This document shows positions 50,272 through 59,940 of a stretch of DNA of 64,000 nt, piece by piece. Source of the stretch: Porphyridium purpureum. Taxonomy: Eukaryota; Rhodophyta; Bangiophyceae; Porphyridiales; Porphyridiaceae. Both the position numbers and the translations under genes were made by a program. Location: contig VRMN01000011.1 in NCBI GenBank assembly GCA_008690995.1, positions 186,001 through 250,000 of the forward strand. Reading direction: 5' to 3'. Each line of letters opens with the position of its first letter. Position 1 is the first letter of the stretch. Under the pieces are notes generated by a model. It did not search any database. It worked only from the letters and a program-made list of their open reading frames with translations, and was not told where the DNA came from.

Positions 50272-51942
50272 TTAAAGCACGGGTCTCTTCTTCGCGAGCT
50301 GTTTCCAGTAGCGCTCGTCCTCAACGACGTCGCCGACATCGTGTGCGCCAGGTGCATCCTCATCCTCGTCTTCTCCTTCAACATAGTCCAGTCGATATGC
50401 CTTCAAACGGAAAGCAAGATCCGCAGGCACCGAACACTCTAGGAAGGTTCCTGCGCTCCTGTGCTCCATTTTTTCTACAATGCCTCGCTCATGCACTTCT
50501 GTGACCAGTTGCCCCTGATCAAAGGGAATCAGGAAGTCCACGGGCATCATGAGATCCCGGAGCGCCTGCTCAAGCGCAAAAAAGCAGTCTTCCAGACCGC
50601 TGTGCGTCTTTGCCGACACAAGCACCTGCTGTGTGTCCCCTTGTTTTTTCACAAATTGCGCACGCACAACGCGCTGGTCCTCAACGGACAGCAGATCAGC
50701 CTTGTTGTATACCAGTACCTGCGGCTTCTGCTCGCCGTCCAGAATTTCAGCCAAAATCCGGTCCACGGTCTTGCGCTGCAGCTCACGACATGGATTGGAA
50801 GCGTCGATGACGTGCACAAGAACGTCGGCCTCTGCGACCTCCTCTAGCGTGGAACGAAACGCAGCGACTAGATTTGTGGGCAGCTTTGAAATAAAGCCCA
50901 CCGTATCTGTCAGCAAGATGTTGGGCTGCAAGCGCAAACTACCCGGTAGCTCTGCAATGCTAGTTTTGGTGTCGAGTGTGGCGAAAAGCATGTCTTCAGC
51001 CATCACGTGCGCGCTACTCAGGGCGTTGAAAATACTTGACTTGCCCGCGTTTGTGTACCCAACGATTGCGACAAGCGGCACCCCCAGCCGCTTACGCGCG
51101 GAGCGCTGCCGTGTGCGATGCGTCTTGATAGCGTCGATCTGCCGCTTCAGATACGTCAGCTTCTTCTCAATAAGACGGCGGTCAACTTCGAGCTGCGTTT
51201 CGCCCGGACCGCGGAGCCCTACACCACCCGCGCCCGACTGGCGCTCAAGATGCTTCCACATGCGTGTGAGACGGGGGAGGCGGTAATTGTAGATTGCGAG
51301 CTCCACCTGCAGCTTTCCTTCCCTCGTCATGGCGTGCTGCGCAAAGATATCGAGAATCAGCGCGGTTCGGTCAATGACCTTGATTCCCTTTGCTTCACCC
51401 CCGAAGCAGCGTTCCAGATTTCGCTGCTGTGCCGGCGATAACTCGTCATCGAAGATAACTGTCTTGGCCCCAGTGCCTTGCAGAACCGAGAGAATTTCAC
51501 TGACCTTGCCGCTACCGATGTAGGTCGACGCGATAGGCGCATCGAGCGCCTGCATGACTGTGCCGACAAGCTGCATGCCTGCAGTTTCAGCAAGCGCCGC
51601 GAGCTCATCCAGCGACTGCGCGCACGTGAAGCTCTCCTGCTTTCCTCGCGACTTGAGCTGCACCCCGACGGTGACACACTTTTCGCGGCCTTTCAGGGCT
51701 GTCTGGCTCAGGCGAACCTGCGTGCCGTAGTGAATGCGCTCGCTGCGATCAAGCTCCATACCCTGTGGCAGATATGCGTCTGCGGCCATTGCGCACGGTC
51801 GAACGTTTCCACCCGCGCCCGCGGACGGTCTGCCAAACGGCGCGGCGCTGGAGCACGTGTGCGCAGCCACAGCACGTGGCGCTCCGTCCCAACCATGCGG
51901 GTGGCGGCGGAACCATGCCGGCGACGAAGCATGAAACGCCAT
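50272..51942 (-). CDS. hflX: HflX-type GTPase, plastid
   Basis: Ribosome-binding GTPase; bacterial HflX splits stalled ribosomes. The 556-residue precursor starts MAFHASSPAWF (ATG 51942; the frame opens earlier at a GTG). After about 60 transit residues comes the HflX N-terminal domain (TYIGSGKVSEI, FDDELSPAQQRNLE, VIDRTALILDIFAQHA). Next is the glycine-rich linker GAGGVGLRGPGETQLEVDRR, then the G domain: G1 GYTNAGKSS, G2 FATLDT, G3 DTVGF, G4 NKAD, G5 SAK. The C-terminal domain follows (DFLIPFDQGQLVTEVHERG) with an acidic tail. All catalytic motifs are present. Together with Obg it makes two nuclear plastid-ribosome GTPases in this window. Convergence with plastid rather than mitochondrial HflX is judged from the N-terminus only. 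Confidence 0.94.
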   Translation of the reverse strand: MAFHASSPAWFRRHPHGWDGAPRAVAAHTCSSAAPFGRPSAGAGGNVRPCAMAADAYLPQGMELDRSERIHYGTQVRLSQTALKGREKCVTVGVQLKSRGKQESFTCAQSLDELAALAETAGMQLVGTVMQALDAPIASTYIGSGKVSEILSVLQGTGAKTVIFDDELSPAQQRNLERCFGGEAKGIKVIDRTALILDIFAQHAMTREGKLQVELAIYNYRLPRLTRMWKHLERQSGAGGVGLRGPGETQLEVDRRLIEKKLTYLKRQIDAIKTHRTRQRSARKRLGVPLVAIVGYTNAGKSSIFNALSSAHVMAEDMLFATLDTKTSIAELPGSLRLQPNILLTDTVGFISKLPTNLVAAFRSTLEEVAEADVLVHVIDASNPCRELQRKTVDRILAEILDGEQKPQVLVYNKADLLSVEDQRVVRAQFVKKQGDTQQVLVSAKTHSGLEDCFFALEQALRDLMMPVDFLIPFDQGQLVTEVHERGIVEKMEHRSAGTFLECSVPADLAFRLKAYRLDYVEGEDEDEDAPGAHDVGDVVEDERYWKQLAKKRPVL

Positions 51943-52610
51943 GTCTCTCCCTTGTTCACGAAACGCTGTGCGTGCGCGCACCAGCCGCGTCCACCCTGCC
52001 CTCAGAACACAGCCGCCTCCACGCCAACTCGGCACGCGTGCGCAACCGCGCCAGCGCACGCGGTGAACCGTTTACGCGCGAAAGGTGTGCGCGGTTCCGC
52101 GCTTATCGGTCCGGCGTGGCGTCCAGTTGGCGCAGGTGCACAGCTCGCGCGCGCGTGTCCAGTCGGCACAACTTACACCGCGCGGTGCCTGGTGCGTTTT
52201 CTGTGGAATTTTGTGTGCTCGTGCGGGTGGCTCCCGTGCTCGTTGAATCGTCGCTGCAGCGTGCTGATTGTGACCTGATGATGCGGCACTTCTGACCGTG
52301 CGTGTGGCGCCGCCACATGGAAGGTTCTTTCCATCGATGGCATGTGTGCGCGTCTACCTTGCGCGCGCTGGGTGGTTCATGGCGCAGCTCGAGACGCTCC
52401 GTGCCGCGATATAACAGAGTTGGTCAGCAGCGGGCGTGCGAGAGAAGCGGGCTCGCCCGCATGGCACGCAAGTGGAGACGCACGCGACAGGCAGTGACGA
52501 AGTGGAATGTGGTTCGTGGTGCAGACACACGCAGACACACGCAGACAAACGCAGACACGCACAGATAGCAACTGAAGCCGCTGACGTGCGCCGAGGCTCT
52601 TCCTCGCACA
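51943..52610. other. Divergent hflX/RING spacer with a 10-bp tandem repeat
   Basis: About 670 bases. A GCAGACACAC unit is repeated four times with small changes at 52521-52560, just upstream of the RING gene. No GTACAGT octamer and no supported gene. Confidence 0.6.
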
Positions 52611-53579
52611 ATGTTGTTTTTCATCGATAGACATACGAGGCCGCTGCTTCTGCTCTTTTCAGGGATCACGCTGCTCTCGCTCATTCTGTCTGTGCTCGGA
52701 TGGGCAAGATTTGCCGGCACGAATGAGAGCCCCACGCAGTGGCTCGAGACCACGTGTGTCTACGTATCTGGCGAGGCAGAATATTCGGACGTGAGAGGCT
52801 TCTACCGATCAGCCTTCGTGGTGAGCCTTGCGAATGATGAATTGCAGGCGCTCAGGTACGTCTCGGGGGTCTTCAATGTGACGCGGGATGAGGCGCTACA
52901 GTACAATGACAACTTCCCACCGAATACGACACATGCTTGTTTCGTATCAGACAAGTCGGAAGTCTTCAGCACGGAACCAGTCGCACCACCCCCGTCTTCC
53001 AGTAGCGACCTCGTGGTCGCAATCCTGTTTACAGTTTTATTTGCTGTCGCTGGCGTATGCCTTCTGCTTGTCTTCGTGCGCCATGAGAAGAAGCTGCTGC
53101 AAGCTCAAACGCAAGCCGTATTTTCTCGTGTCGGCTCAGCCGGTGGACAAGGTGTCTCCATCTCGGTGTCCGGAGGGACTGACGCCGAGCGCGATCTCGA
53201 AGCCGGCATGCCGGTCCGCACTGGTAGCAAAAAACGTCGGGTGAAGCTGAGTGCGCACGAAATTTCAGAACTGCTGGACTCGTATGCCGTGGACCTGCCT
53301 ATTGAACAAGATGACACCCAAGGTGATGACTTTTTATGTGTCGTGTGCATTGAAGGCATCGAACATGAACACAAGCGGCTTGTCCGACTGGAATGCGGTC
53401 ACATGTATCATCGAAACTGCCTTCGCGGTTGGATGAAGCGAGGGGCCATGAACTGCTGCGTCTGCAACCGCAACTACTTGCGCAGCCATGCGGCGGCAGC
53501 CGTCCATTCGGAAGAGTCAGTGCCCTCGGAAAACGGGGAGGCAAACCAGCGGGAGCACGCGGTCACTGACACCGTGTAG
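52611..53579 (+). CDS. Transmembrane RING-H2 protein, putative E3 ubiquitin ligase
   Basis: 322 residues. It has a hydrophobic N-terminal segment (about 9-30, signal anchor), an extracytosolic domain of about 90 residues with several Cys, and a second membrane span (about 127-150, LVVAILFTVLFAVAGVCLLLVFV). A basic cytosolic linker follows, then a RING-H2 finger at about 243-288: C-V-V-C, C-G-H-M-Y-H, then C near RNC and C-C-V-C, giving the C3H2C3 order. Such proteins ubiquitinate membrane or secretory substrates, but the target is unknown. There is no protease-associated domain and no long Pro-rich tail. Start is the first ATG after the CAG-rich repeat upstream. Confidence 0.82.
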   Translation: MLFFIDRHTRPLLLLFSGITLLSLILSVLGWARFAGTNESPTQWLETTCVYVSGEAEYSDVRGFYRSAFVVSLANDELQALRYVSGVFNVTRDEALQYNDNFPPNTTHACFVSDKSEVFSTEPVAPPPSSSSDLVVAILFTVLFAVAGVCLLLVFVRHEKKLLQAQTQAVFSRVGSAGGQGVSISVSGGTDAERDLEAGMPVRTGSKKRRVKLSAHEISELLDSYAVDLPIEQDDTQGDDFLCVVCIEGIEHEHKRLVRLECGHMYHRNCLRGWMKRGAMNCCVCNRNYLRSHAAAAVHSEESVPSENGEANQREHAVTDTV

Positions 53580-54348
53580 GCGATGGAATATTTATACGTG
53601 TAGATCTAAGAGAAGCATAAAATGGCCTCCTGACTTTTTGGCGTTCAGGTTCCCGTTCGTCATGGGCCATGTATAACTTACCGCGTGCCTGCAGGCTTGC
53701 ACAGCTCGAGACGGCCCGCGTCGATGGCTGTGCAGACGAGCATGCTCGCGCTTTCCACACGGGACACGCATCGCTCAGGAACTCAACTGGTATCCGACGT
53801 GACACAGGAAAAGCAGACACACGTGGGGATTTTGACACGGTCAGAAGCTGAGTCGAGCGATTCGATGCAAGATGAAGACAAAATAAAATGCTCATACGAT
53901 GTTGTGCCGCGTCGCGTCGTATTGTTCAGAATGAGTAGGAAGTTTGGTTATCTCCGTCATGCAAGTGCATCGGAATCTAAACTCGGATCATCATGTTCGA
54001 CGGGTGCGATGGTGCAACAGCCACACAGTCCAAATCACATACCTAGTATTCGTAGGCAGACGCAGGATCCGCCCAACAGGGCGTCGCACGCCGTCAACCC
54101 CCTTGCTCTTCCATTCCCTTGCCCGGCTCCAATCTCGCACCGCCCACGACGACGCGTGCGAGCGGTGACACCGGCGGCATCCGGGGCACTGAGGTACAGT
54201 GTGCCGCTTACACTGGACGTCTGCGGTGCGTTTCGCGTGTCTGCGTTGCGCGCGCAGGGTGGAAGAGCGCGCAAGAGGGGAGAGAAGCCACCAGCGAGTG
54301 CCTGGGATTTGTGCCCGCGCAGGAGCAACTGCTGGAAGGAACTGCGAC
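53580..54348. promoter_or_regulatory. Intergenic region with GTACAGTG motif (54194)
   Basis: About 770 bases, without a supported gene; a minus-strand frame (53563-53895) looks like chance. GGTACAGTGTGCCGCTTACAC begins at 54193, about 155 bases upstream of the DUF1295 ATG. Confidence 0.4.
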
Positions 54349-55356
54349 ATGAGGTTCAAGATCTTCAAGTATGTTCGGCTCGGAACGAGGGCGCGCGATG
54401 CGCTGACGATGGCGCTCCAGGACAAGCCGCTTTCCGTGGCCATGCTGGCTCCGTTCGAGCAAGTGGCCGCGTACATGCGCAATGAAGCCGTGGCTGTCAC
54501 AGGCGGCTTGCCGATGCTGCTTGGCGCCTTGTGGAATCCTTGGTTTGCTTGTGTTGTGCTCATGGCCGCGCTCGCTACAATCGCATTCGTCCTGTCGGAG
54601 TGGTACCGCGAATACAGCATGGTGGATCGCTACTGGTCGATTCAGCCAGTCGCCATGGTGCTCTTGGTCGCGGCCGCCGCGCCAGCCTTCCACCCGCGTT
54701 TGCTGGTCATGGCTGTGCTCGTGACCATGTGGGGCTCGCGTCTGACCTACAATTACGCGATCAAGGGAGGGTACGTGCTGTATAAGGGCGAAGACTATCG
54801 CTGGGAGTATGTTCGTGCCATGATTGCGCCCAACAGCGAGCCGCTGTGGACTTTCTTCAATCTCACGTTTGTGTGTATTGTGCAGACCGTGTTGCTGGGC
54901 ATGATTTCTGCCCTCCCGGCGTACGAGGCGCTCTTGCATCTCGATACACCATTTGGGTGGAAGGATGTGCTCGTTTCAATCGCGTGGTTGATGCTGTTCA
55001 CGGGCGAGGTCGTGGCCGACTGGCAGATGTGGCACTTTCAGCGAGCCAAACGAGCACTCAGCAAGAAAGAGGCCAGAAAGACGAAGGGATTTTACGATCA
55101 GGGCCTTTACCGCTTTTCGCGCCATCCAAACTACTTTTGCGAGGTGGGCATGTGGGTCGTGTTTAGCTTGTTCGGGCTCGTAGCAAGTGGAGAATGGTGG
55201 AGTTCCTCGTGCCTTGGCTGCGTGCTTCTCGCTTTGCTTTTCAATCGCTCGACTGATCTCACAGAGCGCATTTCAGCGAGCAAGTATCCGGCTTACGCCG
55301 AGTACCAAAGGACGACAAATATGTTCTTTCCGTGGTTCCCCAAAGACTACAAGTAA
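54349..55356 (+). CDS. DUF1295 / steroid 5-alpha-reductase-like membrane protein
   Basis: 335 residues with about seven membrane spans. The DUF1295 hallmarks are YSMVDRYWSIQP near the N-terminal third, WGSRLTYNYAIKGGY, EDYRWEYVR, and the C-terminal FYDQGLYRFSRHPNYFCEVGMW, followed by YAEYQRTTNMFFPWFP. The RHPNYFCE box is the cofactor-binding motif shared with isoprenylcysteine methyltransferase and sterol reductases, so a lipid-modifying NADPH- or SAM-dependent reaction is likely but unspecified. The N-terminus MRFKIFKYVRLG is basic and may be cytosolic; the protein is probably in the ER. Start is ATG 54349, the open frame reaching further up being promoter sequence. Confidence 0.85.
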   Translation: MRFKIFKYVRLGTRARDALTMALQDKPLSVAMLAPFEQVAAYMRNEAVAVTGGLPMLLGALWNPWFACVVLMAALATIAFVLSEWYREYSMVDRYWSIQPVAMVLLVAAAAPAFHPRLLVMAVLVTMWGSRLTYNYAIKGGYVLYKGEDYRWEYVRAMIAPNSEPLWTFFNLTFVCIVQTVLLGMISALPAYEALLHLDTPFGWKDVLVSIAWLMLFTGEVVADWQMWHFQRAKRALSKKEARKTKGFYDQGLYRFSRHPNYFCEVGMWVVFSLFGLVASGEWWSSSCLGCVLLALLFNRSTDLTERISASKYPAYAEYQRTTNMFFPWFPKDYK

Positions 55357-55488
55357 ATGCGCCCCCGTGTGAGATAGATTTTGCCGTCTGCTTTTGGTGG
55401 CGAACGCTCCTTCCGGCGGGGCTTAGTCAGCGCATCATCTCGATCATTTACTAGTTCGTTCTTCGGGCGGCACGTCGAATGCGCTTCT

Positions 55489-56586
55489 CTAGTGCTTGGC
55501 GGCAGTGACACTGCTGCTCGTGTAATCACCTTCAAACGTTCCAAAGACCCAGTCGAAAAGTGGATGAGAAATGCCAAAGTTGACTCCAGGTTTGTGGTAG
55601 TGATGGTACACGTGTCGCTTTTTGTGCCACTGCACATAGCCGCTCTTGGGCACGCGCTGATGAATCCAAAAATGTGTCATATCATAGTTCAAATAGCCAA
55701 TGAGGAACCCCAGCAAAAAGGCATATCCACGCTCGTAACCCAACAGCGACAGCGCGCCAACCCAAATGGGTGACGCAAAGAGCAGGGCAGGTATTGGCGG
55801 GAACACGACACGGTTGTTGTCCATGGGCGTGATATGATGGTGACCATGAATCAAAAAATGTATGATGTTGCCCCAGTACGACGTCGAGTTCATGTGAAAG
55901 ACCCAGCGGTGCAGAGTATATTCGAACAGCAGCCAAAACACAACGCCCGCCGCACACCACGATACGAATGTAGGAATATGCACCGTGACGGTCATGAAGT
56001 ACTGAGTCAAAATCAGAATGGCCACGGGGATCCAGAACACGAGCGGCAAGTACCAGGGACACTTGGTCAGGAACTCCAGCACATCATTCTGAAACATCTT
56101 GACCGTGTGATCTGTTGTTGGAAAGCTATGGACCCACGCGTCGTACTGGACGCCCATATTTCCTACTTGCGGCAGAAGCGGTTTGGTCCAATCCACCAGG
56201 CGGTCGAGCTCCTCTTGCGTGTCCGAGGTCACGTTGCTCGACGCCGTCTTGTCCGCGTCCGTGCGCTCAGTCGGCGCGAGCGTACCAATTTGGTAGGCGC
56301 GCAACTGTTTGTACGCGGCCGCGCTGTGGCGATGGGGCTTGTCTGCGGCCATAATTTCCGACACGTCGGTGCCCAGGTGCTTCTCAAGAATCTTCTTCCC
56401 TCCCGGATGGCGGTCCAGAAAGAGCGTCACATCGTACACGTCGTTGTTCAAGACCACCCAAGCGTCATGAGCCGAGCTGTGGAACGACACGAGGCGCCGT
56501 GTGAGCGAGTACCCGTCGTCCCGCGCGGGCGTCGGTGCCACAGTTGTCACGGAGTCCACGCCCGCACCCTCTCTGCTCGGCGGCAT
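55489..56586 (-). CDS. FA2H: Fatty acid 2-hydroxylase with cytochrome b5 domain
   Basis: 365 residues. An N-terminal cytochrome b5 domain carries the haem ligands in LDRHPGGKKIL and KPHRHSAA (about residues 55-95). The membrane-bound hydroxylase follows, with the His boxes HRWVFH, HGHHH, HQRVPK and a HVYHHYH block, which hold the di-iron centre. It hydroxylates the acyl chain of ceramides in the ER (Scs7/FA2H family). Stop is close to the convergent DUF1295 gene (132 bases). The first ATG is 56586; the upstream frame opens at TTG. All ligands appear intact. Confidence 0.92.
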   Translation of the reverse strand: MPPSREGAGVDSVTTVAPTPARDDGYSLTRRLVSFHSSAHDAWVVLNNDVYDVTLFLDRHPGGKKILEKHLGTDVSEIMAADKPHRHSAAAYKQLRAYQIGTLAPTERTDADKTASSNVTSDTQEELDRLVDWTKPLLPQVGNMGVQYDAWVHSFPTTDHTVKMFQNDVLEFLTKCPWYLPLVFWIPVAILILTQYFMTVTVHIPTFVSWCAAGVVFWLLFEYTLHRWVFHMNSTSYWGNIIHFLIHGHHHITPMDNNRVVFPPIPALLFASPIWVGALSLLGYERGYAFLLGFLIGYLNYDMTHFWIHQRVPKSGYVQWHKKRHVYHHYHKPGVNFGISHPLFDWVFGTFEGDYTSSSVTAAKH

Positions 56587-56848
56587 TTTCACCCGCCACT
56601 TCCAGGCCACGCCCCTTCCTTTCGCTTCTCTGCGCGAGCGTGCGCTGCTCGCTCCCACTTCTCTCCGCCGCCCTGCACCGCCACGCTTCCTCCCCGCCGC
56701 TTCTCCCTTCTCCCGCGGTGACAATCTTCGTTGCCAACCAACTTTCCACCGCTTGTTTGTCTTCAGCGCCTGCGTCCGCTGCCGGCTCTGTTCGGCTCAT
56801 TTCCGGCTCCGAGCCCAAATATTTGAACGGTTGAAACCGTCAACCGCA

Positions 56849-56864
56849 GTACAGTGCGCTGTAC
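56849..56864. promoter_or_regulatory. Perfect GTACAG inverted repeat upstream of FA2H
   Basis: GTACAGTGCGCTGTAC: two octamer-like sites facing each other with a 4-base centre, about 265 bases upstream of the FA2H ATG. The rest of 56587-57433 has no supported gene. Confidence 0.55.
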
Positions 56865-57433
56865 CGCGTCGTGCACATGTTGAGTGCGCGGCCAGGCACG
56901 CTCACGTTCGGGCGCGTCGGTGCAACAGCACGTGGTGTCGGAACGGCTGGTTTTCACGCGAGAGGAGATGCGGACGGCGTGGCGGCCGCAGAACGCCACT
57001 GCTTGTCGCGCCGCGCTTCGGTCACTTGATTTGTGCTCCAGTCAGAAGGCAGCAACGCGTTCTGGGAGACCGTGCATTTGGAGACAAGGCGCGAACGTGG
57101 GTCGCTCCAACGTCACCGTGAGCTGCAGCTTGTAGACACCGCACTGTTTTGGTGGGTGTCGTGCGTGCAGAAATCTTGCAACATGAAGGAAGTTCACGTC
57201 CTTAGGGCCCTTCGGCGAGAATCGTCTTTCCGAGGGAAACGTGGAAATGGTTGAAGTGCCTGTTGAGAACGCGAATATAATGGCGTCGCGAACACATGCG
57301 TGGCGCTGGCACGAGTCGCTGAGGCACAAGAAGAGAGGGAGACAGAGAAGGAAAGAAAGGACGTGTCGTTTGCTCGTGTCGCAGAACAAGAGGACGTTGA
57401 AGGCTCTGCGAGACGCACGAGTGCAAGAGCGCA

Positions 57434-57754
57434 ATGGCGAGAGTTGAGCGCACAAACATGGCGAAAGAGCTCGCTTGTCTATTGCAGACAGCTGTTTGTA
57501 TGAAGATTCGCTTCACAAATGCTTCACCCTACCCAGTCTGGGTGCGCTGCGAGCGTAAGTGCATGGGCAGCCCAGACTTGTACGAAGTCCCCGCGCATGA
57601 AGGCGAAATTTGGGTTCGGGAGTGGTTTCAGGATTTTGAGTTCTCTGTTTATTCAAATGGGTCTGGCAGCTCGGACTCTCTTGTAGCCCGCTCGCGAGCT
57701 GAACTTCGTGACGCTGATTTGTTTCTGAGCTGGGACGGAGAATCCTTGAAGTAG
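57434..57754 (+). CDS. Small hypothetical protein
   Basis: 106 residues from ATG 57434 (MARVERTNMAKELACLLQ). A predicted short N-terminal helix is followed by a beta-rich chain with several aromatic residues (YPVWVRCERKCMG, EIWVREWFQDFEFSVYSNGS, DLFLSWDGESLK). The even, protein-like composition and good hydrophobic alternation suggest real coding sequence. No family is recognised; there is a slight resemblance to small beta-sandwich proteins. A later ATG at 57458 is an alternative start. No GTACAGT motif is nearby. Confidence 0.5.
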   Translation: MARVERTNMAKELACLLQTAVCMKIRFTNASPYPVWVRCERKCMGSPDLYEVPAHEGEIWVREWFQDFEFSVYSNGSGSSDSLVARSRAELRDADLFLSWDGESLK

Positions 57755-58021
57755 TCCACAGGGTACCAAAAAGGGAGAAGCTGTGACGTGCGGTTTCAGA
57801 GGAGGGAGGCAATGGTTGGAGTCGCTTACATCTCAACTCACTTTGCTCTACGGTTCCATTCCAGTAGCAAACGAACGAGCCTCACGCGCTTGCACGCATT
57901 CAGCACGATGCAAAATTGAGTAAAGATTGTCCCCGCGTCTAGGGTTTCAGTTTTTCTGATCCAGAAAGTTAGTGGTTGAGGGAAGCGTTGTGGCTGGGGT
58001 CGGGCGGAAGCTCGACGCGCA

Positions 58022-59110
58022 ATGGATGGCGGCCTTCACGCACCGAAGCGCTCGCACTTGCTGGGCGTGTGCATGGTTCTTGCAGTAGCCCTGATCTGGG
58101 TGGCGTCTTCAGTCGTGACGCAGCGCATCTTTGGTGCCCAGCACTATGACAAGCCGTTGTTTCTGACCTATTTCAGCACGTCGCTCTTCAGCGTGTATTT
58201 ATTCGGTTTCGCTCTCATTCCGTCTTGGCGCACGTACGCAAGGGCACGTGCAAAGAGCAACCTAGATTTCGCAAAGAGCAGTGCCCTACCAAGCGATGAA
58301 AAAGCCGAGCACCTAGATATTGATCAGCGGCGCAGTTTGGGTGCAGTCCCAGTGGACCTTTCCTCGGAAGAGGAACCACAGATTCCGTTCCGGCTTCTCG
58401 TTAAGCTTGCGGCCGGCTTTGTACCGCTCTGGACAGTTGCAAATCTACTATTTAACATTGGACTTCGCTCAACGTCGGTGGCGTCCGCCTCGATAATATC
58501 AACGCTTTCGTCGCTTTTTACGCTTCTCCTGGGCAGCGCAGTCCGCACTGAGCGCTTCTCGATCGTCAAGCTAGCAGCGATTGGACTGAACTCAGTCGGT
58601 GTTGCGATCGTGGCCTTGCAAGACTATTCTCGCGGGAGCAGTAGCTCCTGGAAGGGAGACGTTTTCTGCGTGTTGGCCGCGCTCGGTTACGCGGTCTACG
58701 TAACATACCTCAAGTTTTTCATGGAAAGCGACGACAATGTTTTTTCGATGCCCATGTTTTTCGGTTTCGTCGGATTGGTCAGCACTTTTTTGGACGGGAT
58801 TCTGGTGGTGATTGCTCACTTAACAGGCGTGGAACGCTTCGAGTGGCCCAACCGCAGCACGCTTGTTATGCTTCTTGCGAATGGCCTCGTTGGCTCCGTC
58901 CTCAGCGACTATTTGTGGGCGCGAGGAGCCCTGTTGACCACGCCCCTCATCGCCACCTTGGCTGTTGGGATGTCAATCCCATTGTCGCTTGTGTCAGATG
59001 TTGTACTGAATGGCTTGCATTTTAATGTCTGGTATACCGTTGGGCTCGCGATGGTGTTCGCTGGATTTGTAGCAGCAAATATGGACGAGGTTGAGGCGTC
59101 CGCCAGTTGA
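58022..59110 (+). CDS. DMT-superfamily transporter (SLC35F5/EamA-like)
   Basis: 362 residues with ten hydrophobic segments. It begins LLGVCMVLAVALIWVASSVVTQRIF, then KPLFLTYFSTSLFSVYLFGF. A hydrophilic loop holds acidic residues (about 75-125), and a second EamA half follows (ANLLFNIGLRSTSVASASIISTLSSLFTLLLGSAV, SDYLWARGALLTTPLIATLAVGMSIPLSLVSDVV). This arrangement fits the SLC35F family of vacuolar/Golgi membrane proteins. The substrate is unknown (SLC35F5 was proposed for thiamine or GABA-like cargo in other systems, not transferable here). Start is the first ATG at 58022, preceded by a leader without the GTACAGT motif. Confidence 0.84.
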   Translation: MDGGLHAPKRSHLLGVCMVLAVALIWVASSVVTQRIFGAQHYDKPLFLTYFSTSLFSVYLFGFALIPSWRTYARARAKSNLDFAKSSALPSDEKAEHLDIDQRRSLGAVPVDLSSEEEPQIPFRLLVKLAAGFVPLWTVANLLFNIGLRSTSVASASIISTLSSLFTLLLGSAVRTERFSIVKLAAIGLNSVGVAIVALQDYSRGSSSSWKGDVFCVLAALGYAVYVTYLKFFMESDDNVFSMPMFFGFVGLVSTFLDGILVVIAHLTGVERFEWPNRSTLVMLLANGLVGSVLSDYLWARGALLTTPLIATLAVGMSIPLSLVSDVVLNGLHFNVWYTVGLAMVFAGFVAANMDEVEASAS

Positions 59111-59940
59111 GTATTCCGATTGGAAGCCAGAATCTCGTTTCCATTCCTAGAAGGGCGCGATAAGGTGAGGAACAGGACCAGGAGAGGGCACTGCAACAAA
59201 ACTCGAGAAAATGGTGTACTTACCCGACCTCAAGTCCTGCTGTACAGGATGTTCCGGAACCAAGTTTCGACATACATGCAGATGGCTTTGAAAAAAACAC
59301 TGCCACTCGGCCGGAAAGCAGAATGATTGTGAGGCAATGCGCCGTGAAGACATTTTCGAGCACTTGATGTCTACATATATGAGCTTGGCTCTTGTGGTTC
59401 CTGTCCTCGCCGAGTCGTCAATGGGCTGAAAGAATACAGGAGCCTATAAGCAACGAAGCAATTAATTTGTCGACGGCGGTGAGGTCAGCATGTCTTTCTC
59501 TCAGAGATTTCGACGCCGATCTACAGTATCCCGTTTAGACAGATATTCCACGGAAAGGATGGGAATGTATTTGCATACAACAATCTGGTCGACTCCATAT
59601 GTGACGCGATTGTCTTGGAGCTTGAGCGGAGAAAATTTTTTGACCTGCCCGTCCCTGCATCATGGGCGTGATGCTGTGAACCAGCAGATCGATGTGCATG
59701 CCTTTGAGGTTATGAATTGACGGTTCGTACTTTCCCGTGCAATCTGGTAAACACCAGTTCCAGGCCGGGAAGGAGGAAAGGAAAAGCAGAGTCTGGCACC
59801 AGTCGTAAGCCAGCTGCCGCGGAGGCTCTTTGGGATACTCTCTTCAGTTCAAATTAGTTTCACTTGTCAGAGTTTGTGCCACTCACGTGGCACTACATCC
59901 AGAAGTCCCATTCGACACAATCCCCGTTCTGAGCTTCCTA
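59111..59940. other. Convergent spacer without a recognised gene
   Basis: About 830 bases. An open frame at 59490-59720 (plus) starts MSFSQRFRRRSTVSRL but matches no family. A palindromic CTGTACAG at 59240 is the only motif noted. I see no gene. Confidence 0.35.
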
